From Hymenobacter sediminis (GTDB lineage Bacteria > Bacteroidota > Bacteroidia > Cytophagales > Hymenobacteraceae), in assembly GCF_003231285.1 (NCBI RefSeq), contig NZ_QKNS01000005.1:124001-188000 (forward strand): a stretch of DNA of 64,000 bases, written 5' to 3'. Made by a program: the position numbers and the translations under genes. The notes below the pieces were generated by a model that made no database searches, was not told the DNA's origin, and saw only the letters and a program-made list of their open reading frames with translations. Below, piece by piece: positions 52,295 to 60,319 of this stretch. Position 1 is the first letter of the stretch. The number at the start of each line of letters is the position of its first letter.

Positions 52295-53398
52295 ATGGCA
52301 ACTCCCGTTCAACACGATCCGGCCGTAGCGCCTACCTCATCTGCCGCTTACGAGCCGGTGGTGGAGGAACAAGAAGGTCGCTCGAAGCGCCCGATTATCT
52401 TTATTATTCTGGCCCTGCTGCTGCTGGTAGGTGGCTACTTCGGCTACCAGCGCTACCAATTTGGGCAAACCCACGAGGATACCGATGATGCCCAGGTAGA
52501 AGGCGACGTGTATCCCATTCTGCCCCGCGTATCTGGCCCGGTGCTGGAAGTGAAGGTAGAAGATAACCAGCAGGTGAAAAAAGGCGACGTACTGGTAACC
52601 GTTGACCCCGCCGACTATCAGCAGCGTGTAAACGCCGCTGAGGCTGCCTTAGCCGCCGCCCAGGCTAACGTGGTAGCCGCCCGCGCTGCCGTAGGTACTG
52701 CCCAAGCCAACGTAAGCACCGCTCAGGCCACCATCGGCGTTAGTGATGCTAACCGTGCCCGCCTGGAGAAAGACCTGAAGCGCAGCCAGTTTCTGCGTAA
52801 AGAGGACATCATCCCGCAAAGCGAGTACGACGCCGTACAGGCCAACCTGAAATCGACGACGGCCCAGCGCACTACTGCCCAGCAGCAAGTGCGTGTAGCC
52901 CAGCAGCAGGTAGAAGCCGCCCGCCAGCAGGTAGCCGTAGCGGAAGCCGTAGTAAAGCAGCGCCAGGCCGACCTCGATAACGCTCGTTTGCAGCTGAGCT
53001 ACACCATCATTACGGCTCCGGCCAATGGTATTGTAAGCAAGAAGAACGTGCAACCCGGCCAGCTTGTAAGCCCCAACCAGCAGCTGATGGGCCTGGTAGC
53101 CAGCGGCAACACCTGGATTATCGCCAACTTCAAAGAAACCCAGTTGGAGAATATGAAAGTGGGCCAGCCAGTGGAGGTTGAGGTAGATGCTTACCCGAAC
53201 GAGGAATTCTCGGGCCACATCGAGTCGCTCTCGGCAGCTACGGGTGCTCGTTTTGCTCTGCTCCCTCCCGATAACGCCTCGGGTAACTTCGTGAAAGTAA
53301 CCCAGCGTGTACCCGTCAAAATCGTGCTCGATAAGGTTGACCCCGAGCACCCCCTCCGCGCCGGCATGAGCGTGGTGGCGACGGTGAAAACCAAGTAA
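52295..53398 (+). CDS. emrA: HlyD/EmrA-type membrane fusion protein
   Basis: The 367-residue adaptor has one N-terminal membrane helix (IIFIILALLLLVGGYFGYQR, about 35-54), an EDTDDAQVEGDVYPILPRVS segment typical of EmrA, a biotinyl-lipoyl-like half (VEDNQQVKKGDVLVTVDP), a long coiled-coil hairpin rich in Ala, Gln and Val (about 110-225), and the second half TIITAPANGIVSKKNVQPGQ. It would connect the EmrB-type pump in the inner membrane to TolC. It overlaps no neighbour; an inverted repeat lies after it. Confidence 0.93.
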   Translation: MATPVQHDPAVAPTSSAAYEPVVEEQEGRSKRPIIFIILALLLLVGGYFGYQRYQFGQTHEDTDDAQVEGDVYPILPRVSGPVLEVKVEDNQQVKKGDVLVTVDPADYQQRVNAAEAALAAAQANVVAARAAVGTAQANVSTAQATIGVSDANRARLEKDLKRSQFLRKEDIIPQSEYDAVQANLKSTTAQRTTAQQQVRVAQQQVEAARQQVAVAEAVVKQRQADLDNARLQLSYTIITAPANGIVSKKNVQPGQLVSPNQQLMGLVASGNTWIIANFKETQLENMKVGQPVEVEVDAYPNEEFSGHIESLSAATGARFALLPPDNASGNFVKVTQRVPVKIVLDKVDPEHPLRAGMSVVATVKTK

Positions 53399-53404
53399 TC
53401 AATC

Positions 53405-53467
53405 AGTTGCCGGTTGTTAATTGCTAGCTGTTCCTATTGCAGGACTGGCAACGAACAACCGGCAACT
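53405..53467. repeat. Inverted intergenic repeat (repeat D, GTTGCCGGTTGTT family)
   Basis: AGTTGCCGGTTGTT (53405-53418) and AACAACCGGCAACT (53454-53467) are perfect inverted arms, with additional TTGCTAG and CTGGCAAC-type units between and after them. It resembles the repeat at 32497-32591, with which it shares the GTTGT/CAGTTG units. It lies between the emrA- and emrB-like genes. Confidence 0.7.
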
Positions 53468-53482
53468 GGCAACTGACCAAAT

Positions 53483-55054
53483 ATGGAAACCGGATTTACC
53501 AAGTGGATCATCGTCATTACGGTGGTGATGTGCTGCTTGCTGGAGCTCATTGATACCAGTATCGTAAACGTGGCCCTCACCCAGATGATGGGTAACCTCT
53601 CGGCCACGCAGCAGGAAGTAACCTGGGTAGTAGCTTCTTACGGCATTGCCAACGTTATCGTAATTCCGATGACGGGCTTTCTGGCCGAGCAGTTTGGCCG
53701 CAAAAACTACTACCTCTTTTCCGTGGTGCTGTTTACGCTGGCTTCTATGGCCTGCGGACAAAGCACGAACATTTGGGAACTGGTGGCCTTCCGCTTTATC
53801 CAAGGGGTAGGCGGCGGTGCCCTGATGGCCACTTCCCAGGCTATTCTGATTGATACCTTCCCCCCCAAGCAATTGGCCTTAGGCCAAGCCCTGTTCGGCA
53901 TGGGTGTGATTATCGGCCCGACGATTGGCCCGACGCTGGGGGGCTACATTGTAGATAACTACGACTGGCCCTGGATTTTCTACGTGAACGTACCGGTGGG
54001 CATCCTGGCTTCCATCTTCACCATGCTGTTCATTCGGGACCCGGAGCGCATCAAAAATGCCGTCCGGCGGCCGCTTAGCCAAATCGACTGGGCAGGTATC
54101 TTCCTGCTGATTTTGGGAGTAGGCTCGCTGCAGCTGGTGCTGGAACAGGGCGAAACGGAGGACTGGTTTGAAAGCCTCTACATCGTGACGTTCACATGTT
54201 TAGCGGTGATAGGGCTGGTAGGCTTTATTGTGCGGGAGCTAACCGCCAAAGACCCTATTGTGGATCTGCGCGTGCTTACCCGCAGCCGCAACTTGTCTAT
54301 TGGCGCGTTCCTGTCGTTTGTGCTGGGCTTCGGGCTGTTTGCTTCCGTGTTCGTCTTCCCGATTTTCTGTCAGCGGATCCTGGGCTTTACGGCCGCCCAA
54401 ACAGGCTTTATTCTGCTGCCCAGCGCCCTGCTTTCGGGTATGATGATGCCCATTGTGGGTAAGATGATTCAGGCCGGCGTACCGCAGAAGTTTATGCTGC
54501 CGGTAGGCTTTGGCATCTTCTTCATCTTCTCTTACTGGATGAGCACGCAGCTTTCGCCTACTGCCGGCGAGCATGATTTCTTCTGGCCCCTAATGCTGCG
54601 CGGCTTCGGGCTGGCGCTGCTCTTCCTACCCATCACCACAATGTCGCTTTCCGGCATCAGTGGGAAGGACGCGGGCCAGGCGGCCGGCCTCACGGGTATG
54701 ATTCGTCAGTTGGGCGGCTCATTTGGGGTAGCGCTGGTGGGTACCTACCTGGAGCGCTCGGTGGCTAAAAACCGGGTGGCCTTGCTACCCAACATCTCTC
54801 TCTACGACCCCGAAACGCAGCAGCGTCTGCAGGCCTTCACGGCCAGCTTTATGGCCAAGGGTGCCAGCTTCGTGCAGGCCCAGCAGCAGGCCTACGCAGC
54901 CCTGGAAGGCACCCTGATGAAGCAGGTTTCCATTATCACCTATGGTCAAATCTTCCTGATGATTGGCACCTTCTTCCTGATTTGCGTGCCTCTGGTGCTC
55001 ATTATTAAGCGCCCCAAACCTGGCGAGAAAGTAGACCTCAACGCTGCTCACTAA
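53483..55054 (+). CDS. emrB: DHA2 family multidrug efflux MFS transporter (EmrB type)
   Basis: The 523-residue membrane protein has about 14 hydrophobic segments. Motif A is seen in GFLAEQFGRKNYYL, and DHA2 motifs LIDTSIVNVALTQMMGNLSA and WVVASYGIANVIVIPMTGFL near the N-terminus. GMGVIIGPTIGPTLGGYIVD is the conserved helix 5 motif C. It would export drugs by proton antiport together with the HlyD-type adaptor and TolC. It is the last gene of the efflux operon and is followed by a strong terminator. Confidence 0.95.
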   Translation: METGFTKWIIVITVVMCCLLELIDTSIVNVALTQMMGNLSATQQEVTWVVASYGIANVIVIPMTGFLAEQFGRKNYYLFSVVLFTLASMACGQSTNIWELVAFRFIQGVGGGALMATSQAILIDTFPPKQLALGQALFGMGVIIGPTIGPTLGGYIVDNYDWPWIFYVNVPVGILASIFTMLFIRDPERIKNAVRRPLSQIDWAGIFLLILGVGSLQLVLEQGETEDWFESLYIVTFTCLAVIGLVGFIVRELTAKDPIVDLRVLTRSRNLSIGAFLSFVLGFGLFASVFVFPIFCQRILGFTAAQTGFILLPSALLSGMMMPIVGKMIQAGVPQKFMLPVGFGIFFIFSYWMSTQLSPTAGEHDFFWPLMLRGFGLALLFLPITTMSLSGISGKDAGQAAGLTGMIRQLGGSFGVALVGTYLERSVAKNRVALLPNISLYDPETQQRLQAFTASFMAKGASFVQAQQQAYAALEGTLMKQVSIITYGQIFLMIGTFFLICVPLVLIIKRPKPGEKVDLNAAH

Positions 55055-55107
55055 CCCGTAAGCAGCACCCCCGGAGAAATGCTTGTTTAACCACTGCTTC
55101 TCCATGC

Positions 55108-55140
55108 AAAAGCCCCGGCAATGTTGTTGCCGGGGCTTTT
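55108..55140 (+). terminator. Rho-independent terminator of the efflux operon
   Basis: AAAAGCCCCGGCAA (55108-55121) pairs perfectly with TTGCCGGGGCTTTT (55127-55140) around a 5-nt loop. Confidence 0.92.
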
Positions 55141-55169
55141 TACATATAACCAGGGGTAGGAAACCAGCG

Positions 55170-55868
55170 TCAGAAAGCCCAGCCAACGTTCAGCCCCGAT
55201 GATACTTTCAGGGGGCTTTCCTTGTCGGCGGTGCCGGTGTATTGGTCGTTGGCGTCGTAGGTTTTTTCGGTTTTGTTGCGGTAGCCCAGGCCGGTAAACA
55301 CATCGACCACGAAGTGCCGGCCCAGCACCTCCTGAAAGCCGAAGAGCAGGTTGTAGTTGTGGTTGGTGGTTTTGATGCCGAAGCGGATGCCCAGGTCCTT
55401 CACCTCGGAGTGGTAGGTGGCTGTGGTGTAGGAGTAGTGAGGCGAGAGGTAAAAGCCCTCCGGCGCTGGCTTATGCTTGGTGAGGTAGTGCTTGTATTGC
55501 ACCTGAAAGCGGTGCCCTTGGGTGTGGGTCTTCACCTCCGTCCAGGCAACGTGGCCGTAGCCGTTGGTGACCAAGGCCGTAGTAATAGCCGCGCTCAGGG
55601 CTGCTCCGCTAATAAAGTTGAAGGGGTAGTTGGTGCCCAGATAGGAGTAGCTGCCGGCTACGCTGCTGCGGTTGCCTACCACCCGCTCATAGCCCAGCCT
55701 CGACTCCACGGAAAAGGGCAACTGACCATGAATCCAGCCTAGAGGTGCCAGTTTAATGATGTTTCGCTTGGGTGCGGGTAAGCCAGCATTTTGGCCAATG
55801 GCGGTGCCGCTCAGCAGCAGACACACCACGAAGACACCGCCCCACCGGGCAGGTAGAGCAAAAGACAT
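55170..55868 (-). CDS. Outer-membrane protein, DUF3575-like barrel
   Basis: The 232-residue protein has a signal peptide (about 1-25, ending GTAIGQ) and a beta-barrel-like mature part: NIIKLAPLGWIHGQLPFSVE, SRLGYERVV, RFQVQYKHYLTKH, then GFYLSPHYSYTTATYHSEV and a C-terminal VSSGLNVGWAF with final Phe, typical for barrels. The start of the mature part, K-L-x-P-L-x-x-x-x-G and V-E-x-R-L-G-Y-E-R, is the DUF3575-like pattern. The function is unknown. It is convergent to the efflux operon. Confidence 0.82.
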   Translation of the reverse strand: MSFALPARWGGVFVVCLLLSGTAIGQNAGLPAPKRNIIKLAPLGWIHGQLPFSVESRLGYERVVGNRSSVAGSYSYLGTNYPFNFISGAALSAAITTALVTNGYGHVAWTEVKTHTQGHRFQVQYKHYLTKHKPAPEGFYLSPHYSYTTATYHSEVKDLGIRFGIKTTNHNYNLLFGFQEVLGRHFVVDVFTGLGYRNKTEKTYDANDQYTGTADKESPLKVSSGLNVGWAF

Positions 55869-55944
55869 TAGAAAAAAGTAAGCGTGACGTCAAATACAGG
55901 GGGTAGCGTGAAGCAAAAATCAACAGACCGCGCCGGGCACAAAG

Positions 55945-55984
55945 CAGCCCCTGGCTTCACTATGCGTAGTAAAGCCAGGGGCTG
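55945..55984 (-). terminator. Candidate terminator hairpin
   Basis: CAGCCCCTGGCTT (55945-55957) pairs perfectly with AAGCCAGGGGCTG (55972-55984). It ends the lipoprotein gene at 56000. The T tract on the minus strand is short. Confidence 0.7.
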
Positions 55985-55999
55985 AGGGCAACGTAGTGG

Positions 56000-57022
56000 C
56001 TATTGGTACTGAATGTACAGCGGCTTGGGGTTCAGCTCGGCCAACACTTCCTTGGGGGTCATGATGTGGTGGGGAGCGGGCCGTGCATCGTACTCATAGA
56101 AGAGCTTGAAGCCAGTATACTGCACGGGCTGCTTCTCGATGTACGCTTTGTAGGAGTCCTTTTTCAGGGTTGGGTTGCCCCAGCCGTCCATGTGCATCAC
56201 TACCTGTACCCGGGGGTCAAGCTTGATGTTTTTGTAGTTGGTAATCATGCCCTGGGTGAAGCGGTGTACCGTCAGCACCTTCGGCGGGAGCTTGTTCTCG
56301 CTCACGATGCGGGCCAGAAAGTTGATGGCGTAGTTCACGTCCTTGGCATCGTAGGTCCCGATTTTCTTGCCGGGGCGCACGCCTTTGGTCTGCATAGCAA
56401 ACTCCGGGTCGATGCCCATGTGCACAATAGGGTCTTTCAGCCAGGGCTCCAGCTTGTGCAGTTCGTGCTCCAGGTCCGAAAGGCCCACCTGCACGTCCAG
56501 AAACACGATGCAATTGTTGTCCTTGGCCCACTGAATCGTTTCGTCGATGGTGGATTTAGAGTTCATCAGGCGGTACTTGCCGTCCTTGCCGGCGGCCGCC
56601 TGGGCCGTGATGGTTACGCTGTGCAGGGCCGGCTGAATGGGTAGGCTGGGGTCAGCCTCTTGCCACTCCTTTTGCACTTTCCGGAACTTGGCCAGCATCT
56701 GCTCCTTCGGCTCGCGGCCCAGAATACCCATGCCTTTCGCGCGGATGTTGCCGTAAAACGCCACGATGCGGTGACCAGGCAGGATAGCCCCGGGCAGCTG
56801 TCCGTTCTTCTTGGCAATAGAGTCGGCCTTGAGCGAGTCGCGCATCATGGCTTGGCGCTTCAGCGCCACGGTGTCCACCACAACCGGCTTGGTTGTATCG
56901 GCCGCAGCCGCGGTGTTTTCAGATTCGGTGCCCGAGCGGGAGCCGCAGCCGGGTAGAGTAGTCAAAGAAAGAGCAAGGCCCAGGGTGGTGAGACCAGCGC
57001 CAAAAACAGAAAAATGCCGCAC
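56000..57022 (-). CDS. Lipoprotein of unknown function, paralogue 1
   Basis: The 340-residue product has a lipoprotein signal (GLALSLTTLPG-Cys). The mature part has segments conserved with the gene at 57165-58175: GHRIVAFYGN, KGMGILG, FLDVQVGLSDLEHEL, HMGIDPEFAMQ, VNYAINFLARIVSENKLPPK, VLTVHRF, RVQVVMHMDGWG, QPVQYTGFKLFYEY and the end PKPLYIQYQ. The alternation of strand and helix and the acidic residues after strands suggest a TIM-barrel glycosidase-like fold, but no family is recognised. It would lie on the periplasmic or outer face of the envelope. Confidence 0.8.
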   Translation of the reverse strand: MRHFSVFGAGLTTLGLALSLTTLPGCGSRSGTESENTAAAADTTKPVVVDTVALKRQAMMRDSLKADSIAKKNGQLPGAILPGHRIVAFYGNIRAKGMGILGREPKEQMLAKFRKVQKEWQEADPSLPIQPALHSVTITAQAAAGKDGKYRLMNSKSTIDETIQWAKDNNCIVFLDVQVGLSDLEHELHKLEPWLKDPIVHMGIDPEFAMQTKGVRPGKKIGTYDAKDVNYAINFLARIVSENKLPPKVLTVHRFTQGMITNYKNIKLDPRVQVVMHMDGWGNPTLKKDSYKAYIEKQPVQYTGFKLFYEYDARPAPHHIMTPKEVLAELNPKPLYIQYQ

Positions 57023-57164
57023 GGATGAACGTAAATAAGAGAGAGTTGCCGGAAAGTTACATGTTTCCCGGCGCAGCTACGGTGCGGCTGCCCGTAATTT
57101 TTGTGGAGCTTACTGGCAGCTCACTACCCATGTTTCTACACCAATAGCTGAAATCCCTACCTCT

Positions 57165-58175
57165 TCATTGATATTGAATGTAGAGCGGGGTAGGCGTTAG
57201 GGCGGCTACCTCCCGGGGCGTCATCAGGCGCGACTCCCCTTTGCGGTCGTTGCGGTAGAAAATCTTGAACCCTGTGTATTCCACGGGCTCTTTCCGGATG
57301 AATTTGCGGTAGGAGCTGCGCTTGATGCTAGGCGTGCCCCATCCATCCATGTGCATAACAATCTGCACCCGGGGGTCGAGCTTGATATCCTGGTAGTTAG
57401 TGACCATATCCTGGCGGAAGCGGTGCACTACCAGCACTTTGGGTGGGAGGCCGTTCTCGCTGACCAAGCGGGCCAGATACTGCCGGGCATAGTTGATGTC
57501 CTCAGCGTCGAACTCGCCTACCTCCGTGCCAGGTCGCCGCCCCGATTTCATAGAGAACTCCGGGTCGATGCCGAGGTGCACGAAGGGTAGGCGCAGGTAT
57601 TTTGCCAGAGGTGGCAACTCATGCTTCAGGTCCGAAAGGCCTACCTGCACATCCAGAAAAACGAGCGTGTTATGCTCCTGGCCCCACTTAATCACCCGCC
57701 GAATGGTACTGTCGGGCAGGGCCAGGCGGTACTTGCCATCGGCTCCGGAGTCGCGCTGGGCAATAACGGCAATCAGGTGTAAGGCCGGGCGCACGGGTAG
57801 CGAGTCGGCCCGCTGCCATTCGGCGGCCTGCTTGTTTAGCCGGGCCAGCATCTGGTCTTTCGGCAACTCGCCCAGAATGCCCATGCCCTTGTGCAGAGGG
57901 TTGCCATAAAAGGCTACAATGCGGCTGTCGGGCAGCACTGCCCCTGGCAGCTGCTCGCCGGCACGAGCAATAGAGTCGGCGCGTAGAGAGTCGCGACGCA
58001 CTAGCTCACGCTTCTGCAAGGCCGTAGCGGCCGGGCTTTGTTTAGGCTTCCGGTCGGGCTGGGAGTTGCATGATGCTAAGCCCAATACTACCAGTAGCAA
58101 GCACAATAGCCGGCGTACTGAAGCCAGCCACAATCCGTCAGAAGAAAAAGGAAATTCCAGAGAGTAGCACATCAA
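57165..58175 (-). CDS. Lipoprotein of unknown function, paralogue 2
   Basis: The 336-residue product ends its signal with RLLCLLLVVLGLAS-Cys (lipobox L-A-S-C). The same conserved segments as in the neighbour occur: SRIVAFYGN, KGMGILGELPKDQML, FLDVQVGLSDLKHEL, HLGIDPEFSM, YARQYLARLVSENGLPPK, VLVVHRFRQDM, IVMHMDGWG, EPVEYTGFKIFY and the end PLYIQYQ. The ATG at 58175 puts about 20 residues before the hydrophobic core; a downstream TTG would give a shorter signal. The pair probably arose by tandem duplication. The gap to paralogue 1 is 142 bp. Confidence 0.78.
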   Translation of the reverse strand: MMCYSLEFPFSSDGLWLASVRRLLCLLLVVLGLASCNSQPDRKPKQSPAATALQKRELVRRDSLRADSIARAGEQLPGAVLPDSRIVAFYGNPLHKGMGILGELPKDQMLARLNKQAAEWQRADSLPVRPALHLIAVIAQRDSGADGKYRLALPDSTIRRVIKWGQEHNTLVFLDVQVGLSDLKHELPPLAKYLRLPFVHLGIDPEFSMKSGRRPGTEVGEFDAEDINYARQYLARLVSENGLPPKVLVVHRFRQDMVTNYQDIKLDPRVQIVMHMDGWGTPSIKRSSYRKFIRKEPVEYTGFKIFYRNDRKGESRLMTPREVAALTPTPLYIQYQ

Positions 58176-58279
58176 CGCACGAGTCAGACCAAAAACCGTT
58201 GGAGGTCGCCTTTGGGGTAACCGACCTCCCGCGGCTTTAGTTATGATATTCGGAAGCCGTTAAGATAAACTACCCCACA

Positions 58280-58317
58280 AAAAAGCCGCCGCCTGAAGTA
58301 GAACAGACGACGGCTTC
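58280..58317 (-). terminator. Terminator of the BlaR1-like gene
   Basis: AAGCCGCCGCCTG (58284-58296) pairs with CAGACGACGGCTT (58305-58317) with two G-U pairs. A run of T follows on the minus strand. Confidence 0.8.
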
Positions 58318-58332
58318 AGGACAAAACGCCGA

Positions 58333-59742
58333 CTAGCATTGAGGCGCCGGGTACATGATGGGCATGAAATAATTCCCAGGAGCATTTACCCGAGCCTTCT
58401 GTAAAACAAAATTGATCGGGACGGTATAAGACACGGCTACGGGCTTGCCACCCTGGGTACCCGGTGTCCATTTGCCGGGCAGGCTGCGCACCGCCTGCAG
58501 AGCAGCCTCGTTCATTGCCTGGGCGGCAGCCTCTTGTCCCTTTGGTGCCTTTATGCCCTTCTGAAGGTCAAAGTCCTGCAACGTGCCGTCGGAGCCAACC
58601 ACAAACTTGATAAATACCCGACCTTCGAGCCGGACTAACAGGGCCTCCGTCGGATACTTCAACTGGCTACCTAAGTCCTGAAGTAACTGCTCCTGGCCGC
58701 TGCCATATACTGGCATGTTTTCCACGTAGAAGTAGGGGGCGCCGGGCTGCGAGGAGAGCGTGTGGCTGCTACTTACACTTACTGCGGTAGGCTTCGAGGA
58801 CGCCGTCGGTTGCTCGGCAGCTTTTTCGCAGGCCACGGTAAACAATAGCGCTACCCCCAGGGGTAGGGCCAACCACTGTTTCCAGCGGCGGACGGGTGAT
58901 GTGGAAGTTAGCATGTGGATACGCGTAAGAGTGAAGGATTGCGTAAATGAATGAGTAAGAGGTAGGCGAGGGTAGAATTGCCCCAGAGCGGTCCGGGCGA
59001 GTAGGCTGGCGTAGGCTTCGGGGGTAGTGGCGGCTGGCTGGGGCTGCCGCAGGGCCGCTTCATCGGCCAGAAACTCGTGAGTAAGTGCCAGGGCCCGCGG
59101 GAAGAGGTGCACCAATGGGCACACCCAAAGCAAGGCCCGGGCTACTTCCAGCAGCAGCCGCTCCCGGGAGTGGCCTTGCCGGACGTGCGCCACCTCGTGG
59201 GCTAGTATTGCCTCTGCCTCCGCCGGAGAAAGCACAGTCGTTTCATCCCAGAACACCCATTTGCCATAAGAACTGACCGGCCGCTGCCCGCCCGTATGCA
59301 CCAGCGTGTACCCAGGGCCCTCTTGCCGGGGCCAGTGGCGCGTGCTTAGCCACACCCACAACGCCTGCACCGCCAGCCTGATTAGCAGTAGTAGTGCCAC
59401 GGCCCCGTAGAGCAGCAGGGCGGTTGATAGCGCATTGTCAGAAAACGACTGTAGGCCACCAGGTTGCGCGGTTATCTGCACTGTAGGCAGCAAGCCACCC
59501 GCTAGCAGGGGGCTGTTCGTTGGGAGCGCCCAGGCAGGTAGGAACTCTGGCCCTACTACCCCTAACAAAAGCGGAAACGCCAGGGCCAGCCAGGGTACTA
59601 GCAGCAGAAAGCGGCGGTTGTAGTGGAAGCACCGCTCGCGCCGCAAAACCAGGTAGTAAAACAGCCACCCAGCGCCGAGAAGCAAGGTGCTTTGGCTTAA
59701 TCCGCTAAGCAGGGCGGGTAGACTCGGGGGCAGGATTGACAT
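58333..59742 (-). CDS. BlaR1-type M56 metallopeptidase with TonB C-terminal domain
   Basis: From the ATG at 59742 the product is 469 residues. The first half has membrane helices and the M56 zinc motif ILAHEVAHVRQGHS (H-E-V-A-H). A lipobox-like helix (LPLGVALLFTVACEKA) is followed by a TonB C-terminal domain (about 360-460: LKYPTEALLVRLEGRVFIKF, then VAVSYTVPINFVL). BlaR1/MecR1 proteins sense a signal outside and cleave a BlaI repressor. In Bacteroidota the penicillin-binding sensor is often replaced by a TonB-like domain, as here. The start overlaps the end of the blaI gene by 38 nt; the ATG at 59826 is inside blaI and less likely. Confidence 0.9.
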   Translation of the reverse strand: MSILPPSLPALLSGLSQSTLLLGAGWLFYYLVLRRERCFHYNRRFLLLVPWLALAFPLLLGVVGPEFLPAWALPTNSPLLAGGLLPTVQITAQPGGLQSFSDNALSTALLLYGAVALLLLIRLAVQALWVWLSTRHWPRQEGPGYTLVHTGGQRPVSSYGKWVFWDETTVLSPAEAEAILAHEVAHVRQGHSRERLLLEVARALLWVCPLVHLFPRALALTHEFLADEAALRQPQPAATTPEAYASLLARTALGQFYPRLPLTHSFTQSFTLTRIHMLTSTSPVRRWKQWLALPLGVALLFTVACEKAAEQPTASSKPTAVSVSSSHTLSSQPGAPYFYVENMPVYGSGQEQLLQDLGSQLKYPTEALLVRLEGRVFIKFVVGSDGTLQDFDLQKGIKAPKGQEAAAQAMNEAALQAVRSLPGKWTPGTQGGKPVAVSYTVPINFVLQKARVNAPGNYFMPIMYPAPQC

Positions 59743-60130
59743 CGTCGGGAGGGGTAGGGGATGAGGCCTGGGCGTGGCGTAGCAGCTCATCGAGCTGGGC
59801 GGCGTCCAGGTTTTCTTCTTTCGCAAAAAAGGAAACCAGCCGTGAGAAGGACCCGCCGAAGTAGCCCCCTAACAGCTTGTGCAACGAGAAGCGGCGGTAC
59901 TCGTCTTGGGCAACCAAGGCGTGGTAGCGGTGGGTGCGCCCAAAGGCCTCGTGGCCCACAAAGCCCTTCTGCTCCAGAATCCGGATGATGGTGGATACGG
60001 TGGTGTAGGCAGGGGTAGGGGCCGGCAGCTCGGGCACCACGTCCTTCACAAAGGACGGGCCGCGCTGCCACAGCACCTGCATTACCTGCTCCTCGGCGCG
60101 GGTGAGTTCGGGAAAAGAAGAGTCTGACAT
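59705..60130 (-). CDS. BlaI/MecI/CopY family repressor
   Basis: The 141-residue protein has the BlaI winged-helix pattern: LTRAEEQVMQVLWQRGPSF, then TPAYTTVSTIIRILEQKGFV and GRTHRYHALVAQDEYR, with the conserved wing H-x-x-x-(G/F)-R-x-(H/Y)-x-Y. The C-terminal dimerisation part follows (SRLVSFFAKEENLDAAQLDE). It would repress its own operon by binding a TACA-type dyad; a good dyad is present upstream at 60159-60199. Release would follow cleavage by the M56 protease encoded next. The gene precedes the BlaR1-like gene with overlap. Confidence 0.92.
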   Translation of the reverse strand: MSDSSFPELTRAEEQVMQVLWQRGPSFVKDVVPELPAPTPAYTTVSTIIRILEQKGFVGHEAFGRTHRYHALVAQDEYRRFSLHKLLGGYFGGSFSRLVSFFAKEENLDAAQLDELLRHAQASSPTPPDDVNPAPESTRPA

Positions 60131-60158
60131 AAAATGGAGTTGAGAACTGATTCCTAAG

Positions 60159-60199
60159 TTACAACTATAAAATTAGTTTCAAAACTAAGTTTGTAGTAA
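60159..60199. promoter_or_regulatory. Probable BlaI operator
   Basis: TTAGTTT (60173-60179) and AAACTAA (60182-60188) are perfect inverted arms around CA. The outer TTACAAC (60159-60165) and GTAGTAA (60193-60199) are a near match. The dyad is 29 bp upstream of blaI, in the promoter region shared with the divergent hydrolase gene. It fits BlaI-type operators by position and form. Confidence 0.6.
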
Positions 60200-60319
60200 T
60201 GATAAAAATATGTACGTAATCCTTTCTATCAGAAAGTATAAGCGTCTGCCGCGCGGAACGAGGCCGCGGCTGCGGGTGTTCTTTCCACTACCACATCTTC
60301 CTTAATTTTCTGCTTCGTG

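Noticed and set aside
58333..59742. Beta-lactamase regulon
   Set aside because: A BlaI/BlaR1-like pair is present but no beta-lactamase gene is near, and the sensor domain is TonB-like rather than penicillin-binding. The nearest penicillin-related gene is the S45 acylase, which is convergent-independent.
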